Positions 9,729 through 19,278 of a DNA stretch of 23,508 nucleotides are shown in pieces (within the stretch, counting starts at the first letter, position 1; every line of letters starts with the position of its first letter). Source of the stretch: Mucidula mucida (taxonomy: Eukaryota; Basidiomycota; Agaricomycetes; Agaricales; Physalacriaceae); NCBI GenBank assembly GCA_015501055.1, contig JADNYV010000529.1, positions 1-23,508 of the forward strand, read 5' to 3'. Below the pieces are notes generated by a model that made no database searches, was not told the origin of the DNA, and saw only the letters and a program-made list of their open reading frames with translations. The translations under genes and the position numbers were made by a program.

Positions 9729-11607
9729 TCACTCCTTGTCCGCAACCATCACGTTGTCGTCGAGTCCATCGTCGACAATGCCAGCGAGGTCGGCTGGATC
9801 CACGAACTCCGTCACCGTGAACTTCTTCGTGGACCGCGCGTAATATGGAATGAGCCGAAAAGCTGTGAACTTCAACCGTGAGACTGCTCCGTTGAGCTCG
9901 GCCAGGTAATATGTGCCTCCTTGGCTGCGACGGACGACGACCATAGGACCGAAATATCGCGGACGAAATTTTCGATTGGTTCCTTTCTCGATTTTCTTGT
10001 TGAGAACCAAGACTAACGCGCCCGGTTTGAAGTTGTAATCGTGGATCGTGTTGGCAAAGCGTCGTTCAAAGTCACCTATGGAGCGGAAGCGAGAAGCAAT
10101 GACCCGCTTTTCAAGGTGAGCAATGTCCTCGTCGCGGCGTTCGAGCTGATGGGCTCTCATGTAGAGGAGATCTGCGTCCGACAACTTGCCGTGGATTTCT
10201 GGAAAGAGGAATGTCGCGTAGAGGAGGTCGAAGGGTAGAAGTGGTTCGACACCGTGGGTGGCGTAAAATGGGGACATGCGAGTCCGTTTGGAGGTGGTGA
10301 TGCGTTCGGCCCAGAATACAAGGTGCGCTTTCTTTGGCCAGTCTTTTTCCTTCCCTTCACACAACTTCTTCAGCGCGTCGCGGATCGGTCTGTGTCCGAC
10401 TTCTACAATGCCATTTGCCTGCAAATTGTAGGCAGAGATGCGGATATATCGGATCCCATACTTCTTCGTGAGATAGTCGACGGCGGCGATGATAGGTGGA
10501 CCGTTGTCGGTGACAAAAATCTCGGACAGCCCGCCCCAACGACAGAGGATTTCTTCGAAGATAAACTGGCCGACAGTTTCACCCGTCTCGGAGCGCAACA
10601 TGCGGAATTCGGGCCAGTTCGTGAGGGAGCAACGGCCGGTGATGATATATTGGAAGCCGTTCGCCTTTGGAAGATGCATGGTGTTGATGTGACACTTCTG
10701 GAAGAGGCCAGCAGGATACGAGATGACTGGAGGTAAGTGCACCTTTTCCGTGGACTCAACTTGGCACTGATGACATGTCTTCAGATACCAGGCAATATCG
10801 GCGTCCATATTCGGCCACCAGAAGCGGTCTGCGATGCGCCGACGAACGGGATAAAACCCTCGACGATGCCCGAGCTCATCATGAGCCATTCGGAGGACAA
10901 GGATACGACCAGCGTACAGAATGACAAGCTGATGACGGCCGTGACGATCGCGACGGAATAGTTGTTTGTTGGCGACAAAGTAGGGACGTGCGCGTTGTTG
11001 AAGTGCGTGGATACGGTCGGTGGTGACGGAGGATGGAATTTTGAGGTGAGTGAGGTAGAACTTCACCTCGTCAAGCTGCTCATCGCGGCACCTAGTGTCG
11101 TTTGTTTGGGGAGGACCGTCTGTGGTGGTGCTTGTTGTTGCAGTGAATGAGGATGCGACTGGTGAGTCGGCTGCTGTGATCATCCCGACTACCGCATTTC
11201 CAACCGTTTCTCTCTGTAGGAAGGATGCAACCCAAACAGTTGCGCCGAGGACTTCATCGTCTATCCAATCTTCTGCGTCTTTGTCGGCGATGTCACCAGG
11301 ATCTTCTGTAGCCTCGCGCCTTGACAAACCATCCGGTCCCTTGAAACGGTCGGCGGGTACATGAACAATGTCGAAATTGAAGAGCAGGATGGCAGAAATC
11401 CAGCGGTTCACGGAGGCATTGGGATGGATATCGGGGTTATTGAGCATGCCACGTACATATTTCGCGTCCATTTCCACAACGAAGTGCTGAAGACCAACAA
11501 GGTACATTCGCATGGCGTGGAGCGCGCGCCATAGACCACGAAGCTCGAGCTTGGCCTGCGAGTAGCGCAGCTCGACATCGGACCAAGCGATGGAGCCAAA
11601 GCGGGCT
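9729..11607 (-). pseudogene. Gypsy-1 pol: RNase H C-terminal part and integrase
   Basis: The frame begins at a one-base deletion near 11607 that breaks RNase H. It continues with ARFGSIAWSD, RYSQAKLELRGLWRA, VEMDAKYVRGMLNNPD and DGLSRR (end of RNase H). The integrase has an HHCC zinc finger (HDELGH...CHQC), a core with TDNG (second Asp) and NGIVEVGH (Glu), and a C-terminal GPMVVVRRSQGGTYYLAEL module like those of related elements. The first catalytic Asp position reads CHINTMHLP, where the family has HIDTM (from memory), so Asp is replaced by Asn. Integrase would insert the cDNA into host chromosomes; this copy is probably catalytically dead. The frame ends at 9729, 80 bp before the 3' LTR. 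Confidence 0.9.
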
Positions 11608-12838
11608 ATACACGACGGGAATCTTCGCCGTCTTGCTGGAGGAGGTAGCCGCAGGCAATATGGGAAGTGTCGACGGAGAGAATGACGAGTCGACCACATT
11701 TGTAGTCGATTGGTCGAATGGCGGGACAGGTGGCAATGGCCTCCTTGAGGGTGTCCATAGCAGATTGCTGGAGCACTTCCCAGCGAAAGGTAGCTTCTTT
11801 CATCGTCAGAATAACCAATGGCTTTGCTAACTCAGCAAAACCCTTGATCCAGATGCGTACGGTGCCTGCGAGCCCGAGAAAACCACGGACACCTTTCACA
11901 TTGCGACAAGGTGGCCAGGAGCGAATTTTGTTGACAGCGAGCGACTCCGGAAGTCGGCCGTCGAAGTTGCAGGACTGTCCCAGGACAACTACATCAGGAA
12001 CACCAACACGGAGCTTCTTCGCAGAGACTGTCGCACCGGCGCGCTTGAGCCGATGGAGGATTCGGTGGACGTCGAGTAAGTGAATCCATACAAACCTTCG
12101 AACTTGCTCGTTCTCAGGATGCATTTCGTAGGAACCATCAGAGCGACGATAGTACGTGCGAGGACCAAGCACGTTGATGTCGTCGATGAAGTTGGGAGCA
12201 ATTTCGGTCTCGTGCTGGAGGATGAAGGCGATATTATTGTGGAAGATGTTGACCGACAGTGTCCAGCCTTGCGGGAGCGTCGTGAGACGCATTGGGCCGA
12301 GGTGCGTGTCGACTGTCGTGGGATCGCGTGAACTGACAGCGAGAAGAGATTGATCATAGCCGGAGAGAAGGTCGAGTTGCGTGTAGATGGTGCACCCGGC
12401 GGCGTGTTCGCAATACGGGTCGGGAAGTGGCGGCTGACCAGTCGTACGAATGGTATGTCTGTTCATGTCATCAGGATTAACCACGATTCTGATCTTGCCA
12501 TCCTTTTTAGCCACACAGAACCACTGTGTTCGATAAGAACTGTCCGACGGTTCCCACAATCCAAGGCGGACCTTCTCTTCGACCTGGCGATGGACTTCCT
12601 CACAAATGCCGGGTGGAATAGGAAAGGATTTATGTGCCCAAGGTTCGTGTTCGATGAGCGGAATAATTGCGGGACTGATGTAGTCGCTTCGTATAGTACC
12701 GCGTTCTTCAGGCGTGAAGGCGATGGCATCAGAATTGAGCATGAGGACAGTGACAGCGAGTTTGCGCTCTTCGGGTGTGAGGAAGGTGTTGTTCAGAATC
12801 CCGAGTGATTCGAGACGCTCCTGGTGAGTCGCGTGTCG
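11608..12838 (-). pseudogene. Gypsy-1 pol: reverse transcriptase and RNase H N-terminal part
   Basis: RT motifs appear in order: WFCVAKKDGKIRIVVNPDDMN, YTQLDLLSGYDQ (catalytic Asp), LPQGWTLSVNIFHNN, and FIDDINVLG (the YxDD box with Phe first). The connection LGLAGTVRIWIKGFAELAKPLV and the RNase H start SVDTSHIACGYLL follow. It is joined to the protease frame by a shift near 12838 (one extra base), and it ends at a TAG created by a one-base loss at about 11607, just after the RNase H start. The RT motifs themselves look unbroken, so decay is recent. Confidence 0.92.
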
Positions 12839-14126
12839 GAACGAAGTTGAGAGGAATGGGTGAGAGGGGAGGAAGGGTGGCAAGAGGGTCTTCTGGAAAT
12901 CGCCGTTTGATTTTCGCGTCTTCTGGTAGTATCGCGGGTACCGGTCGTGCTTTTTTTTCCACACTCTTGTATAGCAAACAACGTTGGGATTCGTCGTAAT
13001 AAAAACTAGATGTGAACAATGCCTGTGCGAGGGGAAACGCGTGCTGAAGTGTGACCGATGGATGCGGGTTGGTGTGACGATTGACTTCCTTCCATGCTGC
13101 CACCACGTCGGCGGCACAAGAGACGCCGTAGGCCTGTGCAGCTGGCCGTGCTCGCTCTTCCGTCTCTATGATACGACTCTCTGCAGCATGTTCGCCGCTG
13201 CCCCAAATTTGAATGAGGACGCCCGACACAGTCTCCCATTTCCGAATACGGACAGCGCGTTGCCAAGGACGGCCGAGAAGAAGTCGATATGGAGCAGAAG
13301 GGACGACAAATGCATGAGCAAAGGTGGGCAAGCCGTCTACCGTGATTTCTAGATGCTCAGCACAACCAGGAAGGCCCTCTTTACTGCCATTGGCAGTCTC
13401 CATCAGCATTGTCCTATGCTGGTTGACGTCGACGCCCAGTTCTTTGGCGAGGTCTGCTCGAATGACAATGATTTCCGATCCTTCATCGAGCAGAGCAAGT
13501 TCTGTCTGTCTTTGAGCAACACATACCGGAATGACGCGAAGTGGAGTTGCATATTCGAGCGCTGGTGGTGGAGGTGGAGATTTCTCGTCGTTGAGGGAGA
13601 GGGTGTTGCTGGCAGATGTGGATGGGGGAACTCGAGAGGTACGTTCGTGTGTGACAGCTTCTTGCTGTAGATCTGGACTAATAGCGTACAGGTCGCGAAT
13701 AGGGAGGGAAATGGTGGCGTCCAGGATGCTCTGGTACACGCGTGGCACAGCAGACGTGTCGTGGAGTTGGGATTGGTAACGAAATGCAGGGCGTCGTATA
13801 TCGTTGGTGCGTTTATCGTTGTCGTCGTGTGTACTCTGCTCATTTCGTTTTGTAGTTGTGCGTTCCGTGAATAGTGGCGTTGGCTGAGCGTCTGCTGGCG
13901 TGTTTGTTGCATCTGGGGGGGTAGGTTTCTTCATCGGCTCTGGTGGCGGCTCCTCTGACTCTCCTTCTAGTCGCAGGAAGCTCCACCAAGTCTCTTCTTC
14001 GTCGTTCTCTTCAACCGTCAACTTCTCTTCTTCCTTCTTCTCTTCCTCATCCTCAACCACCTCAACTATGGCTGCTGCCGTCGTACTAGCGTGGCCTTCG
14101 TCAAACGCCGTGCAATTTAAAAACCC
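12839..14126 (-). pseudogene. Gypsy-1 pol: N-terminal acidic region and aspartic protease
   Basis: The frame is open from the frameshift heptamer at 14120-14126 (LNCTAFDEGHA...), through an acidic stretch and a low-complexity linker. The retropepsin-like protease follows: LALLDEGSEIIVI (D-E-G where many elements have D-S-G) and the flap-side YRLLLGRPW. No AUG is needed, because the frame lies -1 to gag and opens upstream of the gag stop. The frame leaves the RT register near 12838 and runs on to a stop at 12729. Confidence 0.88.
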
Positions 14127-15813
14127 TTCTGAGACGTGGAGGGGACGGGGGCAGTAGAGGTGTTGGCGGGTGCAGCGAGAGGGCCTCCAAACAACTCATC
14201 AACAGCACCGCGATAGCCGAGAGTATGACGACGAATAGGTTTGCCGTTCCGGAAGCAGAGACGCCCATTCTGCTGCATAATGCGTCCCGCATCAAGATAC
14301 GCCTTCAAGACTTCGCACACCGACATGAAGTGCGCGGGATCAAGACAGAAATAGCAGCCCTCCGACTGCGAGGTACCATGGTTGTGGCCGTAAGGTGCGG
14401 ACATTGTGTTCTGTGGCTGATATTGGGGATTTTTGAACTGATATGTCGTCGTAGAAAATGCAGAACCTTGGGTGGGAGGAGGAGGTGCAGCATGAGCGGC
14501 GAGGAATGGCTGCAGCATGGCCTGCAGTGCGTGCGTTTGTGCGAGGCTCATCTTCTCGAGCGTAGCGGCGAGGTCGTCAACCGTTACGGTTTTTGTCCGC
14601 ACAGCACTGGTGGACTTGGGTGCTGGGGCCTCATCGTCACTGGACTCGGAATCAGATGGTGCGTGCTTGGCGCGACGGGAGGACTTCTTGGGGCGACGTG
14701 CGGGAGGGTGATCATCATCGTCGTCGGATGAGTCGTCGTAGGAGCGCGACTGTAGGACCCATCGGCCGTATCACTTTCTCCATTGTAGGGTGTCGCGGTC
14801 CCACGTCGTGTCGGTAAGACAGATTCTACTCTCTATCTCTCTGCGCGCTGACCGGTGGATGCCTTTCCAGAACCAACGCTGCATTTCCTTCTCTGAAATA
14901 ACACTTCGCTTTTTCAGCGCCTTCGCGATTGGCGTAAACGCGCGATGATATTCCTCGAGGCGACACTCAGAGTCCAGTGTCCGCTTCTTCCACTTGTGGG
15001 CAAGATCCTCGAGGTCCCGCATGGAATACTTGCTCTTCTTCGAGGACTGGTAGAAGGAGTCGGTGAGATCCTTCTTGAAGACGGCCCAATCACACTTGTC
15101 GGCTACCTTGTTATAGCCATCGGACGACTTCCACAATCGCTTTGCGCTCGCATCGGCATAGCGAATCGCAGCATGGACTTTGTGCGCGTCGGGCACAGTG
15201 TACGTCGAGGCAAGGGCCTCTATCTCAGCGAGGTAGTCGTCAAGTTCTTCCGGCTCGTCAGAGCGGAAGCTGGGTGCATCGTCGGGTTACGAGATGGAAG
15301 AGCACCGAGACCTTTGGGTGTAGACATGATGGGGGTCGACGATGGTGACTGTGAGGGCGGTGAAGGGGTAGATGGTGATGCTGGACGGGATGGCAATGGT
15401 AAGGAAAGTGGAGATGGCGAGCGGGACGAGCAGAATGGGTCTAGGAATGGGGAATGGGGATGAAAGAGAGCAGTGTCGTTGACTGATTTGAGCGAGGAAA
15501 GCTTGAGGCTGGGAGGCAATGATGGCAAGGACTTGTCGTCGCCAAAGAGAGGTGATGTATCAAGGAGCGACGGGAGAGTTGGGACAGAGGTGAAAGGGTC
15601 TGATGCAGTAAATTCTGCAACAGCGAACTGTAGGCGCCCAAGGCGTCCGGGGAGATGGAGAGTGGGGGTGTAGACCTGGCTAGGTGTTGCACTAGCGACA
15701 CGGGCAGCCCGTAGGATATGGTCTGGGTTGTCGACTTCGGGAGCGAGGGGACTGGCGGGGTTAGCGCGCGTATTCTGTCGTCGCGCTATGTTAGAGCGTC
15801 GACGGACAGGGAT
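14117..15813 (-). pseudogene. Gypsy-1 gag
   Basis: An open, proline/serine-rich N-terminal region starts at 15813 (RRRSNIARRQNTRANPA) without an in-frame AUG. The first in-frame ATG is 15327 (MSTPKGLGALP). A one-base loss near 15282 shifts frame into the helical capsid-like domain (IRYADASAKRLWKSSDGYNK, CDWAVFKKDLTDSFY). A TGA at 14771-14773 interrupts, after which the same frame continues (GRWVLQSRSYDD, then an acidic/basic linker) to the zinc knuckle CYFCLDPAHFMSVC (CX2CX4HX4C) and ends at TAA 14117-14119. Gypsy-2 gag aligns throughout, which is how the lesions were placed. Gag would form the particle and bind RNA. Confidence 0.9.
14120..14126 (-). promoter_or_regulatory. Candidate -1 ribosomal frameshift site, Gypsy-1 gag/pol
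   Basis: The minus strand reads G GGT TTT immediately before the gag stop TAA, in the X XXY YYZ register. Slipping one base back enters the long pol frame. GGGTTTT has the classic slippery form. Gypsy-2 has a heptamer at the homologous place. Confidence 0.75.
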
Positions 15814-15873
15814 TCATGACGGGGGTGGCACGATGGCAGAGAGCACTGACTGCGAGTTCGGGAGACGATGTTC

Positions 15874-15891
15874 GAACTGCGGTGGTCACCA
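15874..15891 (-). other. Gypsy-1 primer-binding site
   Basis: Two bases after the 5' LTR the minus strand reads TGGTGACCACCGCAGTTC and continues GAAC. TGG pairs with a tRNA CCA end, and GTTCGAAC resembles a T-arm. The tRNA species is not assigned. Gypsy-2 has the similar TGGAGCCCACCGC at the same spacing. Confidence 0.7.
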
Positions 15892-15893
15892 GA

Positions 15894-16212
15894 TGTAGAG
15901 ACGTAGTTCTCTCTGAGTGCAGCGAGCTCAGTTCGGACAGTGCGTGCGTGTGCAAAATGGGTGTTTGATACCGGTAGACTACGACAAGAGCTCTATAAGT
16001 ACTGTAAAGTAATGAAGTCCACGACGTGCTATTATAGTGAGTTGTGAATGTATGAAACATGTAAGTAAGGAAATGAATACCATGATGTGCTATTAGAGAG
16101 ACGTGCTATTAAGGAGGTGTAAGTAATCTAATCGTGAAGTCCAAGCTTATCATGACGGAGAGTCCCGACGAGTCCGACCGACTGTGCGCCTAGCGCGAGG
16201 CGCGAACCTACA
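15894..16212 (-). repeat. Gypsy-1 5' LTR
   Basis: 319 bp, TGTAG...CTACA, six substitutions from the 3' LTR. It is followed by CTGG at 16213-16216, matching 9327-9330. Confidence 0.95.
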
Positions 16213-16885
16213 CTGGGTTGGATGGTGACGGGACTCGGTGAAGGAGACAACTCCGCTCCAGAACTTTCAGGTCGTCGGAGAGGCTCTCGCACATGTACAA
16301 ACTCCACTTACTTGTTGTGATTCGTACCTAATTATTACTCCTTTCTTTGGCCGCGTCTATGTTCCTTAGCCATTTTACTTGTACCAATGTTTCTAGTTAT
16401 GCTCTGCTACTGTACATGTGTTGATGGTTGCCGTTGATATACCAAGTATCCCGGGAAATATGCAAGTGATCGAGAGCCATGTCCTCGCCTAACTGGTCAT
16501 GTTGGGCTTGCCAACATACCCCCGCTCTACACGGCACTCCAGGGCACCGGCTTCCACAGCGCCTTGATAACACTTCACAATTTTGAAAACTCCTCAGCGG
16601 CAGCAGCATGGATGGGTCGCCGGTGAAGCCTTCCCAGCATGTTCTCTCCACCGCGCGCTGCCGTACTGCTTTGGTCGGAGAACAAGTAGCGGCGTTGTCT
16701 TACGCATCCACTGGGCTGACACAAATTAAGAGAGATGAGGAAGGAATCAAGTCAATAGATGGTACATGCATTCCTCTGATAGGCCTCAATTGATTTAACA
16801 CAGGTGCATCTCCCTTAGAAGATGTCGGTGTCCATAAACGAAGGATATTCACTAAACGATTTCTCTCGTCAGAGACGATATAGAC
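16213..16885. other. Non-mobile spacer between Gypsy-1 and Gypsy-2
   Basis: Pre-insertion continuation of the sequence left of 9330. With Gypsy-1 removed, 9273-9330 joins 16217 onward as an uninterrupted open frame of about 55 codons, which may be tail or flank of the second NLR. Beyond about 16320 the sequence is AT-richer and I recognise no gene or repeat. Confidence 0.5.
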
Positions 16886-17144
16886 AATGTAGAGGATTAA
16901 CTTGGGCCATGCTTGGCACACTCGGACCATTACTCTGTACAGTACACTCAGCCCATCTCTCTATTCTCTTGTTCCCTTTCTAGTACACTTATTGTTCTCT
17001 CTCGTCGTTGGACCATCTCTTATTGTAGCTAGGACCATCTTACTTTACAGTACTTATACCCTCTCTGTACAAGTGGAATAGCATCTTAGTTCTCCTCCCA
17101 TTTGTTGTCTGTATTGCACAGAAGCACGGTACCAAGTACCTACA
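16886..17144 (+). repeat. Gypsy-2 5' LTR (left boundary tentative)
   Basis: The right end CTACA at 17140-17144 is followed by TC and a TGG-type primer-binding site, exactly as in Gypsy-1. The 19-base segment at 17040-17058 is identical to one in the Gypsy-1 LTR. The left end is the TGTAG at 16886, chosen because it pairs with CTACA. The other LTR lies outside the window, so it cannot be checked here. GGACCAT occurs three times inside. Confidence 0.6.
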
Positions 17145-17146
17145 TC

Positions 17147-17164
17147 TGGAGCCCACCGCTATCT
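17147..17164 (+). other. Gypsy-2 primer-binding site
   Basis: TGGAGCCCACCGCTATCT, two bases after the LTR, continuing CGAAC. It matches the Gypsy-1 site in spacing and in the CCACCGC block. Confidence 0.65.
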
Positions 17165-18270
17165 CGAACGACCGCAGACCTTCAGATCCGTATCGTCTGT
17201 CGCGTATTCCACTCCGTGTGCAGTCCAGTGCACCCATCACGGCCGACCGACGCGCTTGACGCAGCCTCCTACCTGCTGTCGACGACCCCAAATCCATCAT
17301 CCGCGCGAGAGACGCAGAGCGCCGTCGTGCTGCTGCTAACCGCGACATCCACCCCGCTACTCCTCGCGATCCTGCTACTACACCTTCAGCTCTTCCCGGG
17401 CGTTTCAGTCGTCTGCAGTTTGCAGGCCCATCCACTCTTCCCGAACCCGTCTTTCAACCCGTTACTCCGTCTCCTGTCCGACCATCAGTTCTTGCCCCCA
17501 TCCCAGAGCTAGGTCTTCCACCTTTCTCTCTTCCGCCATCACCCGCGCCACTCCCGCCGCTTGAGTTCTCATTCCTTGATCTTCCCTCACCAACACCTTC
17601 CCCAACAAAGAGACTCTCCCCACTTCTTCCGCTATCACCCCTCAGTACCCCGCCGTTACCTCCACTTCGCACGTTGCCTTCGCCTCCACTATCACCGCTC
17701 AGTTCCCTTACTTTGTCTCTGCTTTCAGCAGCCGCTGTACCTCTTTCCCCGTCACCAGTCCCGCTACCCCCTCCATTACCGCCAGTTATGTCCGCGGCAA
17801 TAGGAATTGGAGCCATGCCAGGCCCACGCAGCGAGGACGCCCCACACTTCTCGTCTGACAGCATCAACGAGCTTGACGACTTCCTTTTCGAGTTTGAGGA
17901 GCTCGCGAAGACCCACAAAGTCACTGGCGGCGATTGTGTACACGCCGCCCTGCGCTACGCTGACCACGAGTCTAAGCAGCTCTGGCGGACTGCTGATGGC
18001 TATGACACCGATGTCAGCAAGTGCGACTGGGATAAATTCAAAAAGGAACTCACCGACAACTTTTACGCGTCGCGGAAGCGCAAGTACACTCTTCGTGAGC
18101 TGCAGGACATTACCCGCAAATGGAGGCGCCGCGGCTTCCAAAGCGAAGCTGACCTCGACAAGTATCATCGCCAGTTCACGCCCATCTTGGGAGCGTTGAA
18201 GAAAAAGAGCATCATATCCGACACCGAGGTGAAACGTGCCTTCTGGAAGGGCTTTGACCGTCGTCTCCAG

Positions 18271-18296
18271 CAGCGTCTAGAGGCAGCGTCTAGAGG
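18271..18296 (+). repeat. 13-bp tandem duplication breaking Gypsy-2 gag
   Basis: CAGCGTCTAGAGG occurs twice back to back (18271-18283 and 18284-18296). Thirteen is not a multiple of three, so the duplication shifts the frame. With a single unit the frame matches Gypsy-1 gag. Confidence 0.93.
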
Positions 18297-19002
18297 ATCG
18301 CATCTGTCAGATTGATGCGACGTGGACTAGGGAGACTCCCCCTGACATTTCTAAAGTCCTCGCCGCTGGTCGTTGGGTCCTGCGATCCACTGTCTATGAC
18401 ACCGACTCCGATGACGATTCCGACGCTTCCTCTGATGACGAACCCATTCACAAGCGGCGGTCAAAGAAGTCAAAGGCCAAAGCAAAGAAGGCAGCCCGCT
18501 CTGACTCTGATGAGTCCGATTCTGACACCGCAGCCGCCCCCGTTGTCCAGACCAAGAAAGTCGCTGGTCCCACCGTTGACGATCTTCAGGCGGCACTTGA
18601 GAAGTTGTCGCTTGCCCAAACCACAGCGTTCCAGCAGATGCTGCAGCCGCTAGTTCAAACACTCAGTCAATCACAAATGGGATCAATGTATGCAACGACT
18701 TACCAGTTCAAGAATCCCGCCCTCCAGCGTAACGACGGCCACAATCATTTCTCCCAATCCAACAATGTGCAGGATGGCTGTTACTTCTGCGCGGGCCCTC
18801 ATTTCGTTGCTGAGTGCCCTTGGGTTCCCATCTACGTCGACGCAGGGCGCATTATCATCTCCAACCGGAAATTCTGCCTCCGCAATGGAAGTCTTATCCG
18901 CCGCCACCCACAGCGCAGAGGTTTCAAGTACTCTGTTGACAATATCTTTGGTGGCTCCCTACCTGAGCCAGCCAGCGCCTCCGTCCCTGCTTCTAAGAAA
19001 AA

Positions 19003-19009
19003 GGATTTT
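19003..19009 (+). promoter_or_regulatory. Candidate -1 ribosomal frameshift site, Gypsy-2 gag/pol
   Basis: G GAT TTT directly before the gag stop TAA. GGAUUUU is the heptamer known from the red clover necrotic mosaic virus frameshift (from memory). The -1 frame is open onward as LNCTAIDVGHA, aligning with Gypsy-1 LNCTAFDEGHA. Confidence 0.68.
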
Positions 19010-19278
19010 TAAATTGCACGGCGATTGACGTAGGCCACGCTTGCGATGTAGAGGATTCCGCCGACGTCGCAGCAGTAACCCGAGCCCAAGCAAAGAAGTC
19101 CGTCATAAAACCCGCCGAAGAAGAACCCAGCACCAATGCAGTTGAGCCACCGAAGGCCAAGCACACTGAGGAAGATGCCGTCCAGCCTCCCATTGACGAA
19201 CAGTCCCCTCCCGCTCCACTATTCACTGATAGAAAATCAGCACAAGTAAAGAAGAAGGAGGAAGATTTCACACCCCAT
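19003..19278 (+). pseudogene. Gypsy-2 pol, 5' fragment
   Basis: The -1 frame from the heptamer stays open for 92 codons, ending ...KKEEDFTPH at the chromovirus boundary. It contains PPAPLFTDR, similar to QPTPLFTER in Gypsy-1 pol. The first stop (TAG 19282-19284) is supplied by the inserted LTR. The rest of pol must lie beyond the chromovirus, outside the window. Confidence 0.8.

Larger units (their letters stand above)
9331..16212 (-). mobile_element. Gypsy-1: full-length Ty3/Gypsy LTR retrotransposon, 6882 bp
   Basis: Two 319-bp LTRs, both TGTAG...CTACA, are flanked by the 4-bp direct repeat CTGG (9327-9330 and 16213-16216). The order on the minus strand is LTR, primer-binding site, gag, pol (protease, RT, RNase H, integrase), LTR, which is Ty3/Gypsy order. 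The protein signatures (FIDD in RT, DAKYVRGMLNNPD and DGLSRR in RNase H, HRRGFYPVRRRI in integrase) match a clade widespread in basidiomycetes; no chromodomain is visible. Coding is interrupted by a gag frameshift (about 15282), a gag stop (14771-14773), pol frameshifts (about 12838 and about 11607), and a changed integrase catalytic residue. Confidence 0.95.
17260..19012 (+). pseudogene. Gypsy-2 gag
   Basis: Open from 17260 (after TGA 17257-17259) with 176 codons lacking Met, proline-rich, including VDDPKSIIRA and LPGRFSRLQFA, which align with the Gypsy-1 extension. The first in-frame ATG is 17788 (MSAAIGIGAMPG). The capsid-like domain follows (LRYADHESKQLWRTADGY, CDWDKFKKELTDNFYASRK). At 18271-18296 a 13-bp tandem duplication shifts frame and creates a stop at 18313-18315. 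The original frame resumes as DRICQIDATWTRETPPD and GRWVLRS, passes an Asp/Ser/Lys-rich linker and a zinc knuckle CYFCAGPHFVAEC (CX2CX3HX4C, one residue shorter than Gypsy-1), and ends at TAA 19010-19012. Confidence 0.88.

Noticed and set aside
14120..14126. Stop-codon readthrough as the gag/pol strategy
   Set aside because: Pol is in a different frame from gag, so readthrough alone cannot produce it; a -1 shift is required.
10254..14731. Plus-strand open frames within Gypsy-1 (for example 10254-10736, 12350-12808, 14225-14731)
   Set aside because: They are antisense shadows of gag and pol and carry no domain of their own.
15862..15891. A tRNA gene fragment (GTTCGAAC plus CCA end)
   Set aside because: Only the 3' end is present, right beside an LTR. 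It is the primer-binding site of the retrotransposon.
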